From: Duncaniella muricolitica
Lineage (GTDB): Bacteria > Bacteroidota > Bacteroidia > Bacteroidales > Muribaculaceae
Assembly: GCA_025808375.1 (NCBI GenBank)
Contig: CP061009.1
Location: 3,658,001-3,722,000, forward strand
Length of the DNA stretch: 64,000 nt
Reading direction: 5' to 3'
Both the position numbers and the translations under genes were made by a program. Below are positions 17,513 through 26,270 of the stretch, piece after piece. Position 1 is the stretch's first letter; each line of letters opens with the position of its first letter. The notes beneath the pieces were generated by a model. The model saw nothing but the letters and a program-made list of their open reading frames with translations. It had not been told where the DNA came from and searched no databases.

Positions 17513-19165
17513 ATGGCAAATAATGCAAATTACAGTAAAATCAAACCGGTGTGGCTTCTGACGGCCACCCTCATAGTGCTCCTGCTCCCCAACATCGTGC
17601 TCTCCATCACCGAGCCGATGACTCTGATGGCCCGCATATGCAACATACTCCTCCCCGCAGGAGTGTATATGATGTTGCTCTCGCTGCTGCGCAATCCCGC
17701 TCGGAGCGTGTGGATGCTCTTTCTGCTGATATTTCTCTCTGCTTTCCAACTCGTGCTGCTCTATCTCTACGGCCACTCCATCATAGCCGTCGACATGTTT
17801 CTCAACCTCGTGACCACCAATTCGGCCGAGGTCACAGAACTGCTCGGCAGCATGCTCCCCGCCATGATAGGCGTGACGGTGATATTCGTACCCTTACTCT
17901 ATGTCGCCGCCACCCGCGCGCGCTCGGCCGCCTACGTCATATCCCCCTCTCTTGGCCGCCTCATGCGCCGCGGAGGTCTTGCCGCGGCCATCGCCGGAGC
18001 GGCATGCATGGCCGTGTGCTATGCCGGTGGCAACTACCGTGCCAAGGACAGTCTCTATCCCCTCAACGTGTGCTACAACATGTATCTCGCCGTCGACCGC
18101 TCGATACGCACCGCCGCCTATGACGAGACCAGCCGCGACTTCTCCTTCCAAGCCGTAGCCACCCATCAGGCCGACTCGCTCCCCGAGATATACGTGCTGG
18201 TGATAGGCGAGACAGCCCGGGCCGAAAACTTCGGCCTCTACGGCTACAACCGCGACACCACGCCACTCCTGAGCGCGGAGGAGGGTCTGATAAAGTTTCC
18301 GCGGGCCTACACCCAGTCCAACACCACCCACAAGAGCGTGCCCATGCTGCTCTCGGCCGCCTGTGCCGGAGACTATGACCGCATATATCGCGAGAAAGGG
18401 ATAATCGCAGCCTTCCGCGAAGCCGGATTCCACACCACATTCCTGTCCAACCAGCGGCCCAACCACTCGTTTATCGACATCTTCGGCTGCGAAGCCGACT
18501 CGTGGCAGTTTCTTAAAGAGACACTCCCGGCCGACTCCAATCTCTGCGACCTCGACATGCTCGAGCCGGTAAAACAACTCCTCGCCGACCGCAGCCGGCC
18601 ACAGCTCATAGTGCTCCACTCCTACGGCTCACACTTCAACTATCACGAGCGTTACCCGCGCTCAATGGCACGGTTTACCCCCGACCTGCCCGACGAAGTG
18701 ACCCCCACCAACCGCCCAAGCCTGCTCAACGCCTATGACAATACCATAGCCTATACCGACCACTTCCTCCACTCGCTCATCACCGAGCTGCGGCGCGACA
18801 ACGCCACGGCCGCGTTGCTCTACACCTCCGACCATGGCGAAAACATCTTTGACGACGAGCGCGAACTCTTTCTCCACGCCTCTCCACGCCCGTCGGTCTA
18901 CGAGCTCCACGTGCCCCTGCTCATATGGCTCTCCGAAAGCTACCGCGAGCGTCACCCCGACACGGCATCACACCTCGCCGGCAACACCTCACGCTTGGTC
19001 CAGACCTCGGCATCGGTATTCCACACCATGCTCGACATAGCCGGCATCTCCACACCTCTGCGAGCCGACTCGCTCTCAGTGGCATCGCCGCGCTTCACCT
19101 CCACCCCCTATCGCTATCTCACCGATCGCAACGAAGCTGTAAGCTGGGACATAAACGACAAATAA
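17513..19165 (+). CDS. Phosphoethanolamine transferase (EptA/sulfatase family)
   Basis: The 550-residue inner-membrane protein has about five N-terminal hydrophobic helices (residues 14-170) and a periplasmic alkaline-phosphatase-fold domain from about residue 225. Key motifs are VIGETARAENFGLYGYNRDTTP (metal-binding Glu at about 233), SNTTHKSVPMLLS (catalytic Thr at about 271-272), HSYGSHFNYHERYP and SDHGENIFDD (metal ligands). The enzyme transfers phosphoethanolamine from phosphatidylethanolamine to lipid A or a related glycan, lowering surface charge (family knowledge). The exact acceptor cannot be read from sequence. It probably shares a transcript with the upstream barrel gene. Confidence 0.9.
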   Translation: MANNANYSKIKPVWLLTATLIVLLLPNIVLSITEPMTLMARICNILLPAGVYMMLLSLLRNPARSVWMLFLLIFLSAFQLVLLYLYGHSIIAVDMFLNLVTTNSAEVTELLGSMLPAMIGVTVIFVPLLYVAATRARSAAYVISPSLGRLMRRGGLAAAIAGAACMAVCYAGGNYRAKDSLYPLNVCYNMYLAVDRSIRTAAYDETSRDFSFQAVATHQADSLPEIYVLVIGETARAENFGLYGYNRDTTPLLSAEEGLIKFPRAYTQSNTTHKSVPMLLSAACAGDYDRIYREKGIIAAFREAGFHTTFLSNQRPNHSFIDIFGCEADSWQFLKETLPADSNLCDLDMLEPVKQLLADRSRPQLIVLHSYGSHFNYHERYPRSMARFTPDLPDEVTPTNRPSLLNAYDNTIAYTDHFLHSLITELRRDNATAALLYTSDHGENIFDDERELFLHASPRPSVYELHVPLLIWLSESYRERHPDTASHLAGNTSRLVQTSASVFHTMLDIAGISTPLRADSLSVASPRFTSTPYRYLTDRNEAVSWDINDK

Positions 19166-19196
19166 AATATCACCAGCCCATAGGAACAGGCTACTG

Positions 19197-20150
19197 TCAG
19201 AACGTTATTTTCAGCGAAAAGCCCTTGTAGTCACCTGAGATTAGCGGAGCCAGAGAGCTCTCTATGCGTCGCGTCGGCTGACTGTCATAAGCCATGTCGC
19301 CATCCGCCCCGGGGAGAGACAGACACCCCGCGCAATGAGTGTTGCGCCCGCGAAACAGGTCGACCACCTCGTTGACCGGATCGATAAGAAACACCACCAC
19401 ATTGCCAAGCACCTTCGACCCTAACAGATGGTAATCATTCTCGACAATACTGCGCTTGGCTCTGTAAAAACCCTCGCCAATCACACTGCCCACGAGCGGA
19501 GTGATAAAAATATCCTGTATCGAAGGCCGCTCCATAAACGCCTCTATGCCAAACTCCCACCCTATGGTCGACACACACGCGCTGTAGAGCAGCGACCGCC
19601 AGAAATTAAATCCGCACGAACGCGCCGCCATAAAATAAGCCGCCCCCGCATAGGGATGTAACACATAGTTGAATATCGGATTGTCATGGTCAATCTCAGG
19701 CCCCGACCTTATCACATGATTATACCAACGCTTGAAGAGAGGCACATCCTGAATCTCGGCACGGTTCCACGACGTAGCGTCGGCCGGCAGACACTCCAGC
19801 ACCAGCAGCGTGCCCACATAGGCACTCGCCAGCACAGCCGTGTTGGTCCACATACGCTTCCAGTCGGGACTATTGAAAGTCATCGAATAAGGATGACAAT
19901 ATATCGACCTGTCATCGGGCACAGTCACAAGAGCCGGATGAAACACCCCGGCCACAGCCGTATCGAGAGCACACGTGTCGGCCACATCGTCAAGCTCCAC
20001 CTCGACCACATCGGCCATCGACCCGGCCACATCGACCGAATCGGGATATATCACCGCAAAAAACGGATCGCTCTCCCCGCCCCGGACACAAGGCAGAGAC
20101 AACACACACAATATAATCACAGATATGATTCTTACCATAAATAAACTCAT
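19197..20150 (-). CDS. DUF3943 family secreted protein
   Basis: The 317-residue product has a signal peptide (MVRIISVIILCVLSLPCVRG) and a middle region with HDNPIFNYVLHPYAGAAYFMAAR, WEFGIEAFMERPSIQDIFITPLVGSVIGE and LIDPVNEVVDLFRG, all hallmarks of DUF3943. The function is unknown. The start may be 20150 (MSLFMVRII) or 20138 (MVRII). The 20150 ATG lies inside a hairpin arm (20144-20157). It is convergent with the phosphoethanolamine transferase gene, only 31 bases apart, with no obvious terminator between them. Confidence 0.82.
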   Translation of the reverse strand: MSLFMVRIISVIILCVLSLPCVRGGESDPFFAVIYPDSVDVAGSMADVVEVELDDVADTCALDTAVAGVFHPALVTVPDDRSIYCHPYSMTFNSPDWKRMWTNTAVLASAYVGTLLVLECLPADATSWNRAEIQDVPLFKRWYNHVIRSGPEIDHDNPIFNYVLHPYAGAAYFMAARSCGFNFWRSLLYSACVSTIGWEFGIEAFMERPSIQDIFITPLVGSVIGEGFYRAKRSIVENDYHLLGSKVLGNVVVFLIDPVNEVVDLFRGRNTHCAGCLSLPGADGDMAYDSQPTRRIESSLAPLISGDYKGFSLKITF

Positions 20151-20196
20151 TGAAACGTTCTCACAATATTACAACCACAACACGTCTCAATGAGTT
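20144..20196 (-). promoter_or_regulatory. Inverted repeat covering the start codon of the DUF3943 gene
   Basis: CGTCTCAATGAGTT at 20183-20196 and AACTCATTGAAACG at 20144-20157 are complementary at 13 of 14 positions around a 25-base loop. In the minus-strand mRNA the hairpin would bury the ATG at 20150-20148. Confidence 0.5.
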
Positions 20197-20218
20197 CATT
20201 TAAGGTTTATATAGCCAT

Positions 20219-22423
20219 TTACTGCAATCGTCCGGCAGTCTGGACCAGTTCAGCAGACAAAACCGGAGGCAACGAAGTGTCATCAACCATACGGCGACAA
20301 TAGTCAATAATCTCACCCTTACGCGATGAATATCTGAACCATCCAAGGGCCTCAGCCATATTGACTCTTACGGCATCAGAGTTGCCATCGTCTGATATAA
20401 CAGCAAGATAACTATCTATATTAAAGTGATATGGATTATTTCGCACAAAGCGTATGGCTGAAATACGTTTCCTATCGTCAAGCGACTTGTCGACAATACG
20501 TTTATTATAGTCTTCAGCAAACTCAAACGTCCGGGCTAATCCGTCAATCACAGCTTTTTTCTCTTCTTCGGAATTATAACGCGGATTCATTACATAGTAA
20601 TTGTCTATACATCTCATCACATCCTCTCGAGGGAAAAGTGCGAGTGAATTACTGAGAGTATAATTGACTCGCTGACGTTCTCTGCCGTCAATATATGCCG
20701 CCACGACAGCCGGCAACAGCGATAAGTCACCGATTTCACCAGCCAAGTCGGCACTCATGCGGGCTATACGTTCGTAAGGATCATTGATTCCCATACGTAC
20801 CGCTTCTCTGAACTCATCATTACTATACACACCCAGGAGCTTCAGAGCCTCCATGCGGGTAGTACAGAATGGCGACGAGCGAAAGACCTCAAGCAGACGT
20901 GGTGAAAACGAACTCTCCGGCACAAGGTGTGACAACATGCGCAGAGCCAAGGATCGCACATCGGCATAAGGCGATTCAAGCAACGATTCCCAATAAGCCT
21001 CATCATCCCGATGCAAAGTCATGTCAGACGATAGAGTGTTGGGCTGAAGAGGTGCAAAATGCATAGTAGGATCACCTATCATATGACCTTCAAGCGTTGC
21101 AACCAGACGGTTATACTGTCCGGCTCGTACTCCGTGCGAGAGGAGACCTATCATCTCGATGGTCCAACGGTCCTGAAGCACATTGCGTGTATTTCCCTGA
21201 GTGACCACAGTTGCCCCCGGATTGAATATATACTCTCCTGCAATATAGTCGTCTTCATGAAACGAGCCATTGTAGCATGCATCAAACATCACCATCCTCG
21301 GCATAGTCACACGATCATGAAACTCATCGGCATAAATATCCTTAGCCGCAACCTCCGACGAATCACGGGCAGTGAGATCCGAATTATCAAAATCAGCAAA
21401 AAACATGGAGGTAAGATTAAATTCCTTGGCAAACGCATCAATGACCTCATCGCGCGAATTGCCCCTGCTTATAGCTCGTCTCACCCGCGAATATATGTCT
21501 TGACGAAAGTGGCGAACGCGGTCATCAAACTTGTCAGTCTCACCGAATCCATTGATATACTGAGTAGTCGGAGCTCCATGCTCATGAAACATAAACAAGT
21601 CGATTCCAGGACGTTCAAGTTCGGAAAAAATGCGGTGTTTCATCGGCTCCAACATACGGAAATTCCAGTGTTTAAATCCTGTGGCCGATGTAAATGCTTC
21701 CGGAAAATGTTCCTTATAAGCCTTCTCCTCATCCATCCAGGCAATAAGACAATCGCCATTATAGCCATGACCATTAAACGACACAACACGGTCAACACGG
21801 TTAACAGCCATATCAGTCTTTGCTGCTGCCGCTTTATCAAGGAATGCTGCAATTCCCTCATACTTGTCACCTCCACGCATACGCGGATAGCGTATTCTAG
21901 CCGAGTAGAATGTCGGTTCGAGCCGCTGTGAACAATCCTCCTTCAATTCATAATAGTGAAGATGGGGATTTTCCTCATCCTGATGCAGATAGCGGAATTC
22001 GAGATCAAGACAGTCATAAAAACGGTCAGAAGGAACTGAAGAGTCGATAAACGGATAATTCTCCTCATCCATTTTAAAAGCTGTAGTCATGTGCTGAGCA
22101 TTGCGCACCATAGCCACGGGCACATCCCCAACCAATACTATACCCTCAAGGCAAGAATCTGACTTATATAAGTCTGCTAAGGCCTCTCTCACCTGTGATG
22201 GTGTAGTCCAGTTGTCTCGTATTATATAAGTGGCAAGACCGTCATTCTGGAGAGCATCGCGATAGTGGAGCATGGAGGATCGGGTCGCCTCATAGGTCAT
22301 GCTGTCGGTGATTATGGCAAAGGAAGTTGGACATATTTTGCCTGTAGGCTTCTCTACAACCACTGCTGCTGTCGCGGCTGACGCGGCTGTCACTGCCAAT
22401 ATGATTGAAATTATAGTCTTCAC
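20219..22423 (-). CDS. Clan CD (C25-like) cysteine protease with HEAT-like tail, paralogue A
   Basis: The 734-residue product has a signal peptide (MKTIISIILAVTAASAATAA), so it is exported. Residues 30-460 look like a gingipain/caspase-fold peptidase. There is an N-terminal SFAIITD strand, LVGDVPVAMVR and VPSDRFYDC. The probable catalytic His lies in FMFHEHG (His280 or His282) and the probable catalytic Cys in MVMFDACYNG (Cys383), followed by GDPTMHF (about 450-456). Residues 480-734 are helical with repeated LLESPYADVRSLALRML-type units like HEAT repeats. There is no type IX sorting domain. It is last in a TonB-receptor operon, 24 bases after paralogue B. Codon use is AT-richer than in flanking genes. 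Substrate unknown; regulatory or maturation roles are possible. Confidence 0.72.
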   Translation of the reverse strand: MKTIISIILAVTAASAATAAVVVEKPTGKICPTSFAIITDSMTYEATRSSMLHYRDALQNDGLATYIIRDNWTTPSQVREALADLYKSDSCLEGIVLVGDVPVAMVRNAQHMTTAFKMDEENYPFIDSSVPSDRFYDCLDLEFRYLHQDEENPHLHYYELKEDCSQRLEPTFYSARIRYPRMRGGDKYEGIAAFLDKAAAAKTDMAVNRVDRVVSFNGHGYNGDCLIAWMDEEKAYKEHFPEAFTSATGFKHWNFRMLEPMKHRIFSELERPGIDLFMFHEHGAPTTQYINGFGETDKFDDRVRHFRQDIYSRVRRAISRGNSRDEVIDAFAKEFNLTSMFFADFDNSDLTARDSSEVAAKDIYADEFHDRVTMPRMVMFDACYNGSFHEDDYIAGEYIFNPGATVVTQGNTRNVLQDRWTIEMIGLLSHGVRAGQYNRLVATLEGHMIGDPTMHFAPLQPNTLSSDMTLHRDDEAYWESLLESPYADVRSLALRMLSHLVPESSFSPRLLEVFRSSPFCTTRMEALKLLGVYSNDEFREAVRMGINDPYERIARMSADLAGEIGDLSLLPAVVAAYIDGRERQRVNYTLSNSLALFPREDVMRCIDNYYVMNPRYNSEEEKKAVIDGLARTFEFAEDYNKRIVDKSLDDRKRISAIRFVRNNPYHFNIDSYLAVISDDGNSDAVRVNMAEALGWFRYSSRKGEIIDYCRRMVDDTSLPPVLSAELVQTAGRLQ

Positions 22424-22447
22424 GATAAATTATTTTTTGCCGATTGT

Positions 22448-24610
22448 TTATTTAAGTCGGTGATATGTACGCTGTGCTTGAGCCTTCAAGGCTTTGGATA
22501 GAGCTGATTTACGCAAACGGTCGCAGACAGCTATGATCTCATCTCGCCTATACGACTCATCATACCAAGCCAAAGCGTCAAGCATGGACAGTTTAAGTTC
22601 CTCACTCTCATCGGACGATTCAAGCAGACTGAGATAATCGGTCAGCGAAGCGTGGATATTATTATTGCGGAGTGACTTTATGTATAACTTACGCCACTTG
22701 CTCTCCGAACTATTCTTATCAAGTATGCCCTCATTCACAGCCGACTGCTTGGCCTGCGCTTTTTTCAGGCGGTCAGCCAAATCGCCAGAATATGCCGCAA
22801 TAGCCTTGTCAAAGGCGTCACAACTGAATGCCGGTATATTGTTTTCAATCTGAAACACCACCCGCTCGGCCTGAGTGTCCTCAAAATAGGCGGCTACAAG
22901 TAACGGGACATATTCATCACGCCCGACACGCCCCATTCTGCTGACTGTAGTACGTCTGATGAACTCATTGGCATCAGCCAATGCATCAGGAAGAATATTG
23001 TGGTAATTATCATCATTGATTTTCTCAAGCAGACTCAGAGCGGTGTAACGCTCCATTGCCACCGGTGATGTAAGATAAACAGATGTGAACAGTTGAGAAA
23101 TCCCCTCTGCACCATTGCGCCACAGGCAGTGCATGGACCAATTACGCAAATCGGCGTATGGTGATTCAAGCATAGCACGCACAGATGTCTCGTCATAAGG
23201 TTCCCGACATATTTCAGAGGCATCAATACCATCCACAGAGGATGTGAAACGAAATGTCGGATCACCAAGGATATGACTTTCAAGGATATTGGTCATCTGC
23301 GCCCATTGGCCCACTCGTGCACCCATCCATAAGAGCCCAAGTAATTCATTGGCCTGCTTGTCCTGAAGGACATTGACACTATTGGCAAACGTTGTCACAG
23401 TCTTGCCTTCGGCAAAGATATAACGCGAGGCAATGCAGTCGTCCTCTCGGAAATCTCCATTGTAACACGCATCAAATATTACCATGCGGCTGTTTGGCTT
23501 GAAAGCTGTAATATCATCAAGCAATATGGCCGTGCGAGCATCAGTCAATGAATCTGCCTTAATGACTGTCGGATCATCATAATCACTCCACCATGAACGG
23601 TCAAGCCCGATGGAGACATACCGGTCCTCAAACGACTTGAACTTTTCATCATCACCATGCGCGCGACGGGCCATGTCTCGAAGCCGGTTACGCAAGATGG
23701 TCATGTGGCTCGTAATATCATCAGACGCAGGTGTCGACGATATATACTGTCGATCCGGCATTCCATGTTCATGAAATATAGTCAGGTCAAGATCCGGACG
23801 TACCAACTGAGCAATGATGTCATCCTTGGGATAATTCGCGAAATTATATCGCGTAAACCGTGTACGTCCGGCCGAGACCGGAGAATCAAACGTTCCAGGC
23901 ATCTGCTCTCGTATGGTTGCAGCTTCGGATGTCCATGCATTGAGTGAATTGGAGTATGAGCCTTCACCTGTATGGGAATAGAATTGATCAAGCCTGTTTT
24001 CGGAACGATGCTCGGCCACAGCCTTTGTAAAAAAACGTCTGAGTTGCTCATAGGCATCCTCTCCGTTAGCTACAGGTTTTACACGGGCCGAATATATGTC
24101 ACACATTATGTGGCACGGCGAGTCTGCAGCAAGCTCATAGTAGAAATATCCGACATGTGATGAGTCGGGCCGCAGATAGTCAAACTTCAAGTCAAAGTCA
24201 TCATAAAAACGGTCTGATGGCACCGATGACTCAAACCAGTCATGCTCCTCATCCATCTTGAATGCCGAGGTAAGATGCTGGGCTTTGCGCACCATGGCCA
24301 CGGGCACATCTCCGACAAACATCACTCCCTCAAGCGAATGTTTTTTGTAAAGTTTTTTTATTACTTTTTTGACCTGGTCAGGTGACTTCCATGAGGCATG
24401 AACAATGAATGTCGGCAATTGCTCATCAGCAAGCTGTGATGCAAACTCATTCATCTCCACCGAACAATTTCGCCAACTTTGCGTATCTGTGATTATGGCG
24501 AATGAACTTCGGGTGATTCCAGTTTCGGGCTTTATGATGGTCTGTGCAGACACTACACAAGGTATCATCACAGACAATATCACTGAATCGATTAGTGATT
24601 TGATATGCAT
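22448..24610 (-). CDS. Clan CD (C25-like) cysteine protease with HEAT-like tail, paralogue B
   Basis: The ATG at 24610 (MHIKSLIDSVILSVMIPCVVSAQT) gives a proper signal peptide; upstream in-frame codons lie inside a hairpin and look noncoding. The 720-residue product shares order and motifs with paralogue A: SFAIITDTQSW, FVGDVPVAMVRKAQHLTSAFKMDEE, SSVPSDRFYDD, IFHEHG (His280/His282), MVIFDACYNGDF (Cys382) and GDPTFRF. A HEAT-like helical region follows (SPYADLRNWSMHCL and later units). The catalytic dyad is kept while surrounding sequence has diverged strongly, so this is an old duplication with both copies probably active. It is separated from the DUF6850 gene by a 59-base hairpin. Confidence 0.72.
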   Translation of the reverse strand: MHIKSLIDSVILSVMIPCVVSAQTIIKPETGITRSSFAIITDTQSWRNCSVEMNEFASQLADEQLPTFIVHASWKSPDQVKKVIKKLYKKHSLEGVMFVGDVPVAMVRKAQHLTSAFKMDEEHDWFESSVPSDRFYDDFDLKFDYLRPDSSHVGYFYYELAADSPCHIMCDIYSARVKPVANGEDAYEQLRRFFTKAVAEHRSENRLDQFYSHTGEGSYSNSLNAWTSEAATIREQMPGTFDSPVSAGRTRFTRYNFANYPKDDIIAQLVRPDLDLTIFHEHGMPDRQYISSTPASDDITSHMTILRNRLRDMARRAHGDDEKFKSFEDRYVSIGLDRSWWSDYDDPTVIKADSLTDARTAILLDDITAFKPNSRMVIFDACYNGDFREDDCIASRYIFAEGKTVTTFANSVNVLQDKQANELLGLLWMGARVGQWAQMTNILESHILGDPTFRFTSSVDGIDASEICREPYDETSVRAMLESPYADLRNWSMHCLWRNGAEGISQLFTSVYLTSPVAMERYTALSLLEKINDDNYHNILPDALADANEFIRRTTVSRMGRVGRDEYVPLLVAAYFEDTQAERVVFQIENNIPAFSCDAFDKAIAAYSGDLADRLKKAQAKQSAVNEGILDKNSSESKWRKLYIKSLRNNNIHASLTDYLSLLESSDESEELKLSMLDALAWYDESYRRDEIIAVCDRLRKSALSKALKAQAQRTYHRLK

Positions 24611-24625
24611 TTTGTTAAGTATTGA

Positions 24626-24684
24626 ATGTGGAATTTTGGATTGACGATTGCGACATCGTCTGTTCATCATCCAAAATTCCACAT
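24626..24684 (-). promoter_or_regulatory. Intercistronic hairpin before protease paralogue B
   Basis: ATGTGGAATTTTGGAT (24626-24641) is perfectly complementary to 24669-24684 (16 bp). The loop contains a second stem, GACGAT/ATCGTC. It lies between the DUF6850 stop and the paralogue B ATG, without a T-run on the minus strand, so it may protect or process the mRNA or attenuate transcription. Confidence 0.65.
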
Positions 24685-24697
24685 AGAAAGACATTAT

Positions 24698-26251
24698 TTA
24701 AAAAGTAAAACCGACAGCAAATGCCATGTGACGACGATGGCTGAAGTCATAACTATTGGTCTTGATATAGTTGATTTCAGCGCGTACGTAACAGTTCATG
24801 CGGTTGGCACCCTTAAGCTGCTGTGAATAGGTAGCCGAACCACCGATATTCCAATAGTCCGATGACAGATACTTTATGTCATTGGTCTCCAGTACCGATA
24901 TTGTCGGGTAGTCAGGCATAGCATCGGAGTAAATATACTCACCGTTACCGGCCGACATCACACCTACAGAGGCCGAAACAAGCAGACGACGATTCATGCT
25001 TTCACCTAACTTGAAATTATACTTACCAGTCAGATGTGCATATACTCCATCATAATTTTTACGTGCTTCGGGTAGAATATAAGAGTCTCTCTGCCTATGA
25101 TACTTCACGCCGGCATCCAATCTCCATGCATACTCATCTTCACGATAGCGGATGAGCGAATAGTCCGCTGACAGAGATGTTGTCTTGTAAGTCGAGCGTA
25201 TATTGTAATTGACAACATCCCATCCCGGACAATCCTCACTGTTATTATATTCATTAAGGTATTGTATGCCGCTTATATCATTGATTGTCGTAGCAAGATC
25301 AAGATGATTGGCCCAGCGGTCTCCTGAATAGCGCATCCTTAACCCAACACTATATGCATCCTCCTTGACAGCAGCCTTCTTTTCCGGGACGGTGGGATTA
25401 TTGTCGACATTCTCTACCCGTCGGCTATAATCACCTGTCAGCATAGCGTTAAAACCTCCTGTCCGAAAGTTGTATTGAAGACCGCCACCTAGTATATGCC
25501 CGTGATAATCAGTCCTATTACCATCTCCTATCAGTTTCCCGGCCATGCCAAGACCATAGAGCATATAATATGTCTGCGGGACTGTAAGATTTATATTTTC
25601 CATACGGGAATCCTCTTTTATGGCCATATACTGAAAATCAGCACCGACCGAATGTGAAGGATTTATAGCATAGACCAGACCGGGCGTGAGGCCAAGCTCG
25701 AAATATCGGGTATCCACACGTGGGTCGAGCTGCTTGGCTGCTATGGCTGCGCGATAGACACCCTCGACACCGATAGCAAGATGTCCCCAATACAATGGTG
25801 TTGAGGCACGAAACTTCATGTCATAATTCTGATTGCGCCAATCGCTTTTATGCTCATCTGCATAAAAATAAGGCATGCCGCGAAACGGGTCTGCTATTGA
25901 CGCGTTAAATTGCGAACCGTTTATATTACGCTGCTTGAATGAGAACTCTCCCCATACAAGAGCCGTCTGGAGATCCATAAATCCCTCACAGACTACTCCG
26001 GCATTGTTTACACTCTCACCCGACTGTGGGCGATGAAAATTGCCGTCACTATTGTCATATCCGATATTGACCAGTGAATAATTACGAGTATTGTCAAGTA
26101 TAGCTCCGGCGGCATTTGTGGATTGAGCCCACAAACGCTGCTCTTTCAGGACCTCGATTGACGCCGGCGAATAGCCTTGTGCCAAAATGACAGGAGTATA
26201 TAGAGCTGAAAGCATCACCACTCCTGCTACCTTATATATATTCTTGCTCAT
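24698..26251 (-). CDS. DUF6850-type outer-membrane barrel protein
   Basis: The 517-residue product starts with a signal peptide (VAGVVMLSALYTPVILAQ) and then has many amphipathic beta strands with aromatic girdles, ending in HMAFAVGFTF. This is typical of an outer-membrane beta barrel. Segments such as ILDNTRNYSLVNIGYDNSDGNF, WGEFSFKQRNINGS and DPFRGMPYFYAD fit the DUF6850 family, which I know as a partner of DUF4876 and TonB receptors in Bacteroidales (family recall, not checked). It lies 19 bases after the DUF4876 gene. It could be a second pore or a scaffold for the proteases (inference). Confidence 0.72.
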   Translation of the reverse strand: MSKNIYKVAGVVMLSALYTPVILAQGYSPASIEVLKEQRLWAQSTNAAGAILDNTRNYSLVNIGYDNSDGNFHRPQSGESVNNAGVVCEGFMDLQTALVWGEFSFKQRNINGSQFNASIADPFRGMPYFYADEHKSDWRNQNYDMKFRASTPLYWGHLAIGVEGVYRAAIAAKQLDPRVDTRYFELGLTPGLVYAINPSHSVGADFQYMAIKEDSRMENINLTVPQTYYMLYGLGMAGKLIGDGNRTDYHGHILGGGLQYNFRTGGFNAMLTGDYSRRVENVDNNPTVPEKKAAVKEDAYSVGLRMRYSGDRWANHLDLATTINDISGIQYLNEYNNSEDCPGWDVVNYNIRSTYKTTSLSADYSLIRYREDEYAWRLDAGVKYHRQRDSYILPEARKNYDGVYAHLTGKYNFKLGESMNRRLLVSASVGVMSAGNGEYIYSDAMPDYPTISVLETNDIKYLSSDYWNIGGSATYSQQLKGANRMNCYVRAEINYIKTNSYDFSHRRHMAFAVGFTF

Positions 26252-26270
26252 AGCTTAATGTCTTAGAGGG

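Noticed and set aside
20219..24610. Type IX secretion C-terminal sorting domain on the two proteases
   Set aside because: Both proteins end in helical HEAT-like units; no beta-sandwich tail or typical KVLVR-like ending is seen.
24610..24694. Upstream start for protease paralogue B (MSFYVEFWMM...)
   Set aside because: This extension runs through the intercistronic hairpin and puts the signal peptide in the middle of the chain.
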